Shown here: one piece after another, positions 56,503 to 64,000 of the stretch | How positions within the stretch are numbered: the first letter of the stretch is position 1 | Layout of the letters: every line of letters starts with the position of its first letter | Notes under the pieces: generated by a model | The model's database searches: none | Told to the model about the DNA's origin: nothing | The model's input: the letters and a program-made list of their open reading frames with translations, nothing else | Assembly (NCBI RefSeq): GCF_030644205.1 | Contig: NZ_CP128647.1 | Coordinates: 1,240,001 to 1,304,000, forward strand | Reading direction: 5' to 3' | Source of the DNA: Mogibacterium neglectum | GTDB taxonomy: Bacteria > Bacillota > Clostridia > Peptostreptococcales > Anaerovoracaceae | Length of the DNA: 64,000 nt | Translations under genes and position numbers: made by a program

Positions 56503-57693
56503 TTACTTGTAAGACTCAATCATAGCCTTGAATGCAGGCAGCGATCTCTTAATCATATCATTGCTTACGCAGTAGGAAAGTCTGAAGTATCCAGGGCAAG
56601 CAAATCCGTCTCCAGGAACTACGAGCAGGTTGTGATCTAGCTTAGCCTTCTCTGAATATGCAACAGCATCACCATTTGGAGCTTTTACAAATAGGTAGAA
56701 AGCACCGTCTGGTTTAGCGCACTCATATCCATACTCTGTTAGTGAATTATAGAGAAGGTTTCTATTCTCTTCATAAGCTGCGAGGTCTGGCATCTCACCA
56801 ACGCACTCTCCGATAACCTTCTGAATCAGTGTTGGAGGGCAAACAGAACCGATTTCACGAGCTGCACCTGCAACTGTGTCATATACAGCCTTAGCATCTG
56901 CACACTTTTCAGGAACGTATACATATCCGATTCTCTCTCCTGGTAGGGAAAGTGACTTCGACCACGAGTAGCACACGATTGTGTTGTCGTATACGTTAGG
57001 GATGAATGTAACCTTAACTCCATCGTATACGAGTTCTCTGTATGGCTCGTCAGCAACAATGTAGATTGGGTGTCCGTACTCCTTGCTCTTTCTCTCAAGA
57101 AGCTCAGCTATCTTCTTAAGAGTCTCCTCCGTGTAAACAACACCTGAAGGGTTATTAGGCGAGTTGATTACTACTGCAACTGAATGCTCGTTAATTGTCT
57201 TCTCTAGTGCCTCCATGTCAATCTGGAAGTGAACAGTATCTGCTGGAACTACCGTTAGCTTAGCACCTGCACATGTAAAGAATACATTGTACTCAGGGAA
57301 GAATGGTGCGATAGCGATGAATTCATCTTCTGGGGAAGTTGTCAGTGCGTGTGCAACAGATACTAGAGCAGGAGCGCATCCACAAGTCATGAATAGCTCG
57401 TTAGCCTTAGCATTGCAGTTAAATCTAGCATTGAGGTTATCTGCAATTGCCTGACGCACGTTCTCAAATCCAGGAGCCATTGAATATCCGTGAAGCTGAA
57501 TAGAATCAGTAGTATCAATGAGATTCTTGATTGTATCATTAACCTTAGCAGGTGCTGGAATGCTTGGATTACCAAGGGAGTAATCAAATACGTTTTCCTT
57601 ACCAACTACCTTTGCCTGCTGCAGACCGTATGCAAAAAGCTCTCTGATTACGGATGGGGCTGTCCCGAGTCCATGATATTTTTCGTTAACCAT
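56503..57693 (-). CDS. Class I/II pyridoxal-phosphate aminotransferase
   Basis: 396 residues, AspC/AAT-like fold. PLP contacts: NSPNNPSGVVY (about 178-188), DEPYRELVYDG and the Schiff-base lysine in YSWSKSLSLPGERIGY (about 248). It is divergent from the shikimate operon, so an aromatic or aspartate/prephenate-type aminotransferase is plausible; substrate specificity is not visible. Confidence 0.92.
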   Translation of the reverse strand: MVNEKYHGLGTAPSVIRELFAYGLQQAKVVGKENVFDYSLGNPSIPAPAKVNDTIKNLIDTTDSIQLHGYSMAPGFENVRQAIADNLNARFNCNAKANELFMTCGCAPALVSVAHALTTSPEDEFIAIAPFFPEYNVFFTCAGAKLTVVPADTVHFQIDMEALEKTINEHSVAVVINSPNNPSGVVYTEETLKKIAELLERKSKEYGHPIYIVADEPYRELVYDGVKVTFIPNVYDNTIVCYSWSKSLSLPGERIGYVYVPEKCADAKAVYDTVAGAAREIGSVCPPTLIQKVIGECVGEMPDLAAYEENRNLLYNSLTEYGYECAKPDGAFYLFVKAPNGDAVAYSEKAKLDHNLLVVPGDGFACPGYFRLSYCVSNDMIKRSLPAFKAMIESYK

Positions 57694-57892
57694 AAATTAA
57701 CTCCTTTCCAATTCGAATAGCCATATGCGATTAACATCTTATTTATAATTGTATTATATCACATGCAATAATACATTATAGACTCAGCGGGTATAATAAA
57801 AAATAAATGCATACATTAATTATTATGATATTTGCTCCTTGCGCCTGTAACTGTTACAATTACTGTAAGACAATGTTTTGCCTATAAATTGA

Positions 57893-57922
57893 TTGATTTT
57901 ATGCGATTTAGTTCACTATAAA
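57893..57922 (+). promoter_or_regulatory. Predicted promoter of the aro operon
   Basis: TTGATT (57893-57898), 18 bases, TATAAA (57917-57922), 45 bases before the start. A GTAAC-T-GTTAC palindrome lies upstream at about 57847-57857. Confidence 0.5.
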
Positions 57923-57967
57923 ATAATATATCATATTATAATTTTTTTATACATTTTGAGGTAAGAG

Positions 57968-60316
57968 ATGAAATTATCCAAACTTGGAGACCTTATACAT
58001 GAATATCAAAATCAAGGTACTGTACTCATAATTACGGACACTAACGTTGCCCCACTCTACTTGAACGAAGCAGTTTTTAGTATCGAATCCTCTAGCTTAG
58101 TTTGTGAAAGCTGCGTTATCCCCGCGGGGGAGGAATCAAAATCATTTGAGACTTATATCAAAATTATCGAATATGCCTCTCTTATTTCACTCACGAGAAC
58201 AGACGGAATCGTTGCACTCGGAGGTGGCATGGTTGGGGATATCGCAGGCTTTGTTGCTGCAACGTATATGCGGGGAATCAATTTCTACCAAGTTCCAACA
58301 ACCCTTCTTGCTGCAGTAGACTCATCGGTAGGAGGAAAATCGGCAATTAATACTTGTTTTGGCAAGAACTTAGTCGGTGCTTTTCACAAGGCAAAATTCG
58401 TTCTTCAAGACACGACGCTACTCGCTTCCGAAGATGACTACGTATTAATGGATGGTTACGCAGAAATCATTAAAACTGCTTGCATTTCTAGAAATGATGA
58501 GTTATTCAAGAAACTTGAGTCAGGAAACTTCGATATCCAGGAGATAATAGATGACTCTGTTGCCGTGAAGGCTTACTATGTTGAAAATGATGAGAACGAC
58601 TCTGAAATCAGGCATACGCTGAACTACGGTCATACGCTTGCACATGCGCTTGAGAAACTGAGCAACTACGAAATTGGACATGGTCATGCTGTAGCAAAAG
58701 GAATTGCATTTACAGCAAGTCTTTCATATGACATGGGCTGGTGTAGTATCGACTGCAGAGACCGTATACATGCTCTGCTTGATAAGTTTGGATACGACCT
58801 TTCCATTAGTTTTCCACCTTGTGATATTGCAAATGCTATGGAGAGCGACAAAAAAAGGTCTGGTAACGGAATTAAATTTATAGTCAGCAGCGATATAGGG
58901 CAGTCCCAGATTAAACTTATATCGTTAGCGCAGTTAGGTGAGATATTAGTGACATATAGCGAGATATTTACTGAAAGAGCGGCCATCTCACATCGTGGTG
59001 CACCTCTTTTTGCACCTGCGAAAGTTGTATCTGCTCCGCCGTCCAAGTCTTATCTACATAGAGAGATTATAGCAACAATGCTGTCAGGTAATGAATTCAA
59101 CTTGGATGATGAAGAGCCTTCAGAGGACATAATTGCTACATATGAAGCGGTTAAACAGATTGCAGAACATGCCAGTTCAATAAAGACTGGGCACACGGAA
59201 CATAGCGACAATTCTGCTGCAGGTGGCTCTAAGCTATCAATCGACTGCAAAGAGAGTGGAACTACACTTCGCTTCCTGCTTCCCGTTGTTACAGCACTTG
59301 GACTAGATGCTAACTTCATGCTATCTGAAAGACTCAAAGAGCGCCCAATTGAGCAATTAGTAATTCAACTGAAGCGTCATGGAGCGGAGATTATAAAAGA
59401 TAGTGCCGGGAATATATCAGTTGCGAATGTCCCAGGATGCAGAGGCTTATCGCCAGGCGAATTTACTTTTGTAAATCCAGAATCATCACAATTTATAAGC
59501 GGACTGTTATTCGCATTACCAATCCTAGATGGTGACAGTATAATCCATGTATATGATAAATTTGAATCATCCAGTTACGCGATGATTACCCTCGATGTGC
59601 TTAATAAATACGGCATAAAAATCGAGTATACCCATGAAAAAAAATACTGGAGATTTAAGATTCACGGAAATCAAAGCTATAGATTCACATCCATCCTATC
59701 TGAAGGAGATTGGTCAAACGCAGCATTTCTACTCGCACTCGGTGCACTCGGTAAAACTCCCCTGCGTATAAAGAACTTACCACTTCCGTCGAAGCAGGGA
59801 GATATAAAGGTTCTCGATTTACTAGAAGACTTTGGCATAACCGTAAATTGCTACACAGATATCGTTGATAATCGCTCAGGTATGGTAGATGTATTTCCAT
59901 GCAGAAAACTAACATCTATTCCTAATGTCGATGCTTCCGAATCACCCGATCTCGTTCCCATTATCGCCCTAATCGCGTCAATAGCTAACGGTACGACAGT
60001 CATAAATAATGCCGAGAGGCTGAGATATAAGGAGAGTGACCGCCTTGCCAGTATATGCAGCGTGCTAAAAGCTCTCGGTGCAAATATAACCGAGATGGAA
60101 GACAGACTAATAATAGTTGGTACGGAAAAACTACAGGGTGCGTATGAAGGCGATGGATACGGAGACCATCGAATTATTATGATGATTGCGGTTTCATCAC
60201 TTGTTTCGGTTGATATGGTCAAAATCCACGGAGCTTCAGCAGCTGCAAAGTCCTTTCCTAACTTCTTCGAAGTTCTGCACAAGCTTGGATTAGACGACAA
60301 CATAGAACTTGTATGA
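57968..60316 (+). CDS. aroBA: Fused 3-dehydroquinate synthase / EPSP synthase (AroB-AroA)
   Basis: 782 residues in one frame. AroB part (1 to about 340) with GGGMVGDIAGFVAATYMRG, DSSVGGKSAIN and HTLNYGHTLAHALE, the NAD- and metal-binding motifs of DHQ synthase. EPSP synthase part (from about 345) with APPSKSYLHRE, ESGTTLRFLLP, PESSQFISGLL, GDWSNAAF, RYKESDRLASI and DHRIIMM; all substrate-binding residues are present. No linker beyond a few residues is seen. The two catalyse steps 2 and 6 of the shikimate pathway; the order B-A copies that of the fungal AROM protein. It is followed by aroC 27 bases later. Confidence 0.95.
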   Translation: MKLSKLGDLIHEYQNQGTVLIITDTNVAPLYLNEAVFSIESSSLVCESCVIPAGEESKSFETYIKIIEYASLISLTRTDGIVALGGGMVGDIAGFVAATYMRGINFYQVPTTLLAAVDSSVGGKSAINTCFGKNLVGAFHKAKFVLQDTTLLASEDDYVLMDGYAEIIKTACISRNDELFKKLESGNFDIQEIIDDSVAVKAYYVENDENDSEIRHTLNYGHTLAHALEKLSNYEIGHGHAVAKGIAFTASLSYDMGWCSIDCRDRIHALLDKFGYDLSISFPPCDIANAMESDKKRSGNGIKFIVSSDIGQSQIKLISLAQLGEILVTYSEIFTERAAISHRGAPLFAPAKVVSAPPSKSYLHREIIATMLSGNEFNLDDEEPSEDIIATYEAVKQIAEHASSIKTGHTEHSDNSAAGGSKLSIDCKESGTTLRFLLPVVTALGLDANFMLSERLKERPIEQLVIQLKRHGAEIIKDSAGNISVANVPGCRGLSPGEFTFVNPESSQFISGLLFALPILDGDSIIHVYDKFESSSYAMITLDVLNKYGIKIEYTHEKKYWRFKIHGNQSYRFTSILSEGDWSNAAFLLALGALGKTPLRIKNLPLPSKQGDIKVLDLLEDFGITVNCYTDIVDNRSGMVDVFPCRKLTSIPNVDASESPDLVPIIALIASIANGTTVINNAERLRYKESDRLASICSVLKALGANITEMEDRLIIVGTEKLQGAYEGDGYGDHRIIMMIAVSSLVSVDMVKIHGASAAAKSFPNFFEVLHKLGLDDNIELV

Positions 60317-60343
60317 TGCTCACTCTATTGTATAGGAGGATAT

Positions 60344-61708
60344 ATGTCTGTTTATAAAGGTCAAACACTCACATTATCAATATTTGGCACATCACACGGT
60401 CCAGCGATTGGAATGACTCTATCTGGAATTCCTTCAGAAGCAAATATCAATCTTGATGTCCTGCAGGACTTTATGGCACGAAGAGCTCCTGGAAATAGTC
60501 CCTTTTCGACAAGCCGCAAAGAACCTGATATCCCTGAGTTCGTGAGCGGTCTAAAAACTGGAAGTTCTCGAAATTCAAGAAACCTTACTACAGATGGATC
60601 CGAAATAAAGGCGATAATCTACAATAGAGATGTAAAGTCCTCAGATTATTCAAAGATAGCGAATACACCTAGACCTGGGCACGCCGATTACACAGCACAC
60701 GTAAAGTACGGTGGAACGGAAGACTCACGAGGCGGCGGAGCATTCTCTGGCCGCATGACTGCACCGCTATGTATAGCAGGCGGAATTTGCAAGCAGCTAC
60801 TTGCGGAGAGAGGAATTTATATTCACGCTTCAATCCACGACATTCATGGAAATGCAGAAGATCCTCTATCCGAGATAAAAAAAGCTCAAGTACTTAGAGA
60901 TTCTGTCGGTGGAACGATTTTATGCACCATCAGTGGATTAGAGGCTGGATACGGCGGGCCGCTATTCGAAGGACTTGAAGGCCGAATTGCCGAAATCGTA
61001 TATGCGGTACCTGCGGTCAAGGGCATCGAATTTGGCGCTGGCTTTGAGTCGACACGCATGTACGGAAGTGAAAATAACGATGAATTCTACTACGATGAGC
61101 GTGGCACGATGTGCACCCGAACAAATAACTGTGGCGGCATACTAGGCGGGATCAGTGATGGCATGGATATAGAGTTCCGCGTGGCAATAAAACCGACACC
61201 CTCTATTGCGAGGTCACAGAAGACCATAGTATACGATAGTACAGAGGAGGCTGTAATCGAGGTTCACGGAAGGCACGATCCCTGCATAGTACCGCGAGCT
61301 GTTCCTTGCGTAGAGGCAGCCGCTGCAGTTGTGATAACTGATCTAGTTTTGACAGAAAGAACTGCTTCATCTACAGTTTCTAAAGAATCAAAGGAACTAA
61401 CGACGGCATCACCTACTTCAGCTAGCAGCTTCGGTCTCGTTTTCGGAGACCTCTCACATCTTAGATCATCGATTGATGAGATAGATCTGCAATTAATCGC
61501 TTTAATTGAAAGAAGGCTGAAAATCGCTGAATCAGTTGCAGCATACAAGAAAGAAAATAACCTTGAAATAATTGATTCAAATAGAGAGGCATCACTGCTG
61601 AAAAGGATACGTTCCCTTTCCAGCGATGACCTAGCAGATTTAAACGAAGATATATTTAAGGCAATTATTAGAGCAAGCTGTAAGCATCAGGAAGAGTTAT
61701 TAAAGTAA
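60344..61708 (+). CDS. aroC: Fused chorismate synthase / chorismate mutase
   Basis: 454 residues. Chorismate synthase (1 to about 340): FGTSHGPAIG, RAPGNSPFSTSRKEPD, RPGHADYTAHVKYG, EDSRGGGAFSGRMTAP and GRHDPCIVPRAVP, the FMN-dependent enzyme making chorismate. After a Ser/Thr-rich linker (about 340-362) comes an AroQ-type mutase (365-454): LRSSIDEIDLQLIALIERR, VAAYKK, REASLLKR. It makes prephenate from chorismate, so the protein joins two consecutive steps. GGAGG precedes the start; transcribed with aroBA. Confidence 0.95.
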   Translation: MSVYKGQTLTLSIFGTSHGPAIGMTLSGIPSEANINLDVLQDFMARRAPGNSPFSTSRKEPDIPEFVSGLKTGSSRNSRNLTTDGSEIKAIIYNRDVKSSDYSKIANTPRPGHADYTAHVKYGGTEDSRGGGAFSGRMTAPLCIAGGICKQLLAERGIYIHASIHDIHGNAEDPLSEIKKAQVLRDSVGGTILCTISGLEAGYGGPLFEGLEGRIAEIVYAVPAVKGIEFGAGFESTRMYGSENNDEFYYDERGTMCTRTNNCGGILGGISDGMDIEFRVAIKPTPSIARSQKTIVYDSTEEAVIEVHGRHDPCIVPRAVPCVEAAAAVVITDLVLTERTASSTVSKESKELTTASPTSASSFGLVFGDLSHLRSSIDEIDLQLIALIERRLKIAESVAAYKKENNLEIIDSNREASLLKRIRSLSSDDLADLNEDIFKAIIRASCKHQEELLK

Positions 61709-61808
61709 TTCCGAACTACGGTAAATTTTGGCATAAGCATTTAAAGTGAACTCACACAAAGCTAAACGTCAATACACAATTGTGATTTTATAATAGTATG
61801 CTATTAAA

Positions 61809-61840
61809 TGAAAAAGGATGGGTCCTATGACTCATCCTTT
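61809..61840 (-). terminator. Terminator overlapping the flavodoxin stop
   Basis: Minus-strand AAAGGATGAGTC-ATAG-GACCCATCCTTT with the TAG stop in the loop and T residues after it. Confidence 0.75.
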
Positions 61841-62379
61841 AGTCTCTTTCGTGCTGCCCTTAGCACTTGTTCTGTATAACGTTTATCCACGTTATCTATG
61901 CCGTTTACTATAGCATCGACCATCTTATTGGCGGCTGACTCCGAAGATCTATCTGTAGCTCCTGATATAAGCACCTTTTTAGATATTGCCATGAGGAACT
62001 TATCAAGTCCCTTAACTTCACTCGGTATGTATCTACCTGGACAGAAGTAAAGTAGAGTATTCTGCATATTTATCTCTTCTTTGAAGTTAATCTCACAAAT
62101 TTGTTGATAGTTCTGGGGATTGTATTCAGAAATTCCTGTGACAAAAATAATCAGCTTGTCAGCAAATCCAGTAATCTGCTTTCTGAACTTATCAAATCCA
62201 ACTATTCCACTTCCCCTTAGCCAGCTACCAAAAATCACAACATCGAACTGCCCTAGTGCACCATAATCAAGGTTCTCAAGAGATACTAATGTGCACCCTA
62301 GCTCACTGGCAATCCACTCTGCATACTGCTTAGTAGCGCCGCGTTTTGAATTGTATATAACTATCGCTTTTTTGCTCAA
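61825..62379 (-). CDS. Flavodoxin-domain protein
   Basis: 184 residues. FMN loop YNSKRGATKQYAEWIAS (9-25), then DVVIFGSWLRGSGIVG and a third loop ISEYNP. The architecture resembles the HemG/PF12724-type flavodoxins rather than a plain electron-transfer flavodoxin. It is 22 bases after dnaE on the same strand; role unknown. Confidence 0.88.
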   Translation of the reverse strand: MSKKAIVIYNSKRGATKQYAEWIASELGCTLVSLENLDYGALGQFDVVIFGSWLRGSGIVGFDKFRKQITGFADKLIIFVTGISEYNPQNYQQICEINFKEEINMQNTLLYFCPGRYIPSEVKGLDKFLMAISKKVLISGATDRSSESAANKMVDAIVNGIDNVDKRYTEQVLRAARKRLKDES

Positions 62380-62401
62380 AACTATTCCTCACCAATCTGT
62401 T

Positions 62402-64000
62402 TTAATGCTTTACGTTCTCTTTGCCGAGGAGTTGCTCTAACTCAATCAATAAATTTTCATCGATATTTACACCATTTGCTGATTTAAGAGGCTTTTGACC
62501 TGGCAAATAGATTAGCACATCAATATCCCCACTGTGCGCTGATACAGCTCCCAAAATTCTCTGCTGAATTTCATCATTTCCTAGCAGGTCAGACAGTTCT
62601 TGACTCACTCTTAGCTTGAGATATTGCTTTTCACGTAACGGTTCAGTTTTTATTTTGCTATGTGAATAGTTACTAATGCTAGCGCGATCATAATCATTTC
62701 CACTCTGACTCTTAAACTCACTGATTCGCTCTATTTCAGTCACTTTATTTACTAAAATCTCTGGGTCTGAATCCTCTTTAAAGCTAAGTGTACCCTTGAC
62801 AGCGACAATAGCATCGTTTTCTAACACGTACTTTGCCTTAGCATAATCTCTAGGGAATACAATTGCAGTTATTACACCGAAATAATCTTCGATAGTCAGC
62901 CTAGCCATCTCCTGGTTAGACTTTGTAATCATGCGGCGTAGGTCTCCAACCATACCTGCCATTATAACAGTATCACCATCGTTAAAATGATTGCGACCAG
63001 ATGAGCCTTTACCAATGAAATTGGACTCATTCTCACTATCACCACTAAGGTCTAAATCAAATATTTCTGCAGTATTAGCAGTTATATTCTCATCTATCAA
63101 ATCGCGATACTTATCGAGCGGATGACCAGATAGGTATACCCCCATCATCTCCTTCTCCATAGCGAGGAGATGCGCCTTATCGAAATTCTTAATATTAGGA
63201 AGCTCCGGTGCTGTCTTAACGTCCTCCATAAGGTCAGAATCGAGTTGGAACAGCGAAATCTGATCCTTGGAAACCTTGCGAGCACTTCTCTGTGCAGCCC
63301 CGACGGCATCGTCACTTATAGCGAGAAGTGCAGCTCTATTTGGCGTAAATTCATCCATCGCCCCGGCTTTAATGAGGCACTCTATAGCCTTTTTATTCAG
63401 TTCGGATGGTTCAATAGACTTGATAAAATCGTAAAGATTATTTATATCACGCCCTCTTCTGCCTTCTACTATCGCATCAACTATACCGCTTCCAACGTTT
63501 TTAATCGCTAAGAGCCCAAATCGAATTTTACCATCCTTGGCGATAAACTTTCTCCTGCTATGCAGGACTGAAGGAGGTAGCACTTCAATTCCAAGTTCTT
63601 TGCAGTTCCTGATGTAAGCTGCGATGTGTCGAGGCTCTCCCATCACACTTGACATGAGAGCCGCCATAAATTCCACTGGATAGTGAGCCTTGAGATAAGC
63701 GGTCTCATAAGATACAACCGCATAGGCTGCAGCATGGGATTTATTAAAAGCATACTCGGCAAAGCTAACCATATCGTCAAATATAGCCTCTGCTGCCCTC
63801 TCAGGTATGCCATTTGCCACACATCCAGCAATTGCCGGTGTTCCGTCAGAGTCGTCCTTTCCGTGGATAAAGTATTTCTTCTCCTCCAGCATAACACTCA
63901 TCTTCTTTTTGGACATAGCACGACGCACGAGGTCAGATCTACCAAATGAATATCCTCCAAGTTCACGTACAATCTGCATTACTTGTTCTTGATAAACCAT
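62402..64000 (-). CDS. dnaE: DNA polymerase III alpha subunit DnaE, C-terminal part (cut at window edge)
   Basis: The 3' 532 codons only; the N-terminal PHP and palm domains lie past the right edge. Visible are VYQEQVMQI, FNKSHAAAYAVVSYETAYLKAHYP, a tandem HhH region (KNVGSGIVDAIVEGRRG), and an OB-fold nucleic-acid domain (VIMAGMVGDLRRMITK, about 350-450 of the visible part). The replication polymerase (DnaE type, not PolC). An OB domain with a rather variable, Ser-rich C terminus follows. Confidence 0.95.
   Translation of the reverse strand: MVYQEQVMQIVRELGGYSFGRSDLVRRAMSKKKMSVMLEEKKYFIHGKDDSDGTPAIAGCVANGIPERAAEAIFDDMVSFAEYAFNKSHAAAYAVVSYETAYLKAHYPVEFMAALMSSVMGEPRHIAAYIRNCKELGIEVLPPSVLHSRRKFIAKDGKIRFGLLAIKNVGSGIVDAIVEGRRGRDINNLYDFIKSIEPSELNKKAIECLIKAGAMDEFTPNRAALLAISDDAVGAAQRSARKVSKDQISLFQLDSDLMEDVKTAPELPNIKNFDKAHLLAMEKEMMGVYLSGHPLDKYRDLIDENITANTAEIFDLDLSGDSENESNFIGKGSSGRNHFNDGDTVIMAGMVGDLRRMITKSNQEMARLTIEDYFGVITAIVFPRDYAKAKYVLENDAIVAVKGTLSFKEDSDPEILVNKVTEIERISEFKSQSGNDYDRASISNYSHSKIKTEPLREKQYLKLRVSQELSDLLGNDEIQQRILGAVSAHSGDIDVLIYLPGQKPLKSANGVNIDENLLIELEQLLGKENVKH

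Overview
The window reads as a low-to-mid GC, anaerobic Bacillota (Clostridia) chromosome. Supporting features are Shine-Dalgarno sites of AGGAGG type, a CIRCE-controlled groESL operon, hcp (hydroxylamine reductase) beside a Crp/Fnr regulator, an oxygen-sensitive nitrogenase-like set, hyp genes, and YlmH/YitT/DUF1836 proteins. The fused shikimate genes (aroB-aroA, aroC-chorismate mutase) and the overall repertoire suggest a Mogibacterium-like member of the Peptostreptococcales/Anaerovoracaceae, but that placement is inference only.

Left part (1-15,000) is a defence and mobile region. It holds the 5' part of a type II cas9 that is frameshifted in an A tract, with a tracrRNA gene upstream on the opposite strand; an mcrB-mcrC restriction pair; a Dam-type methylase next to an OLD-like ATPase-TOPRIM protein; an ISL3-family element whose transposase carries an in-frame stop; and an AT-rich pair made of an AAA ATPase and a small TOPRIM-like protein. 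Two arrays of ~84-bp tandem repeats (about 10,422-10,726 and 14,700-15,136) bracket the IS plus ATPase/TOPRIM segment.

The middle (15,178-36,125) is mostly core housekeeping on the minus strand: guaB-guaA, hcp and a partner, groES-groEL-crp, an OGG-type glycosylase, ridA, ylmH, trmO, a nitroreductase, carB, a radical SAM protein, rsmE, a DUF2207 membrane protein, a small HTH protein and tRNA-Glu.

The most unusual segment is 36,241-48,098. Two divergent operons each encode a nitrogenase-like trio (Fe protein, NifD-like, NifK-like). The minus-strand trio continues directly into hypF-hypC-hypD-hypE, the genes that build the Fe(CN)2CO unit of [NiFe] hydrogenase, but no hydrogenase subunit, hypA or hypB is present. 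The minus operon starts with a leader that can fold as mutually exclusive antiterminator and terminator, a candidate riboswitch. The plus operon ends in the decayed start of a lipoprotein gene. Together these suggest a nitrogenase-like reductase or scaffold that uses, or supplies, the Hyp-made iron ligand set.

The right part (48,100-64,000) is again core: lepA-hemW-glpK, a DUF1836 protein, an SGNH hydrolase, rpsT, a YitT membrane protein, a LysR regulator, an aminotransferase, the fused shikimate operon, a flavodoxin and the 3' part of dnaE.
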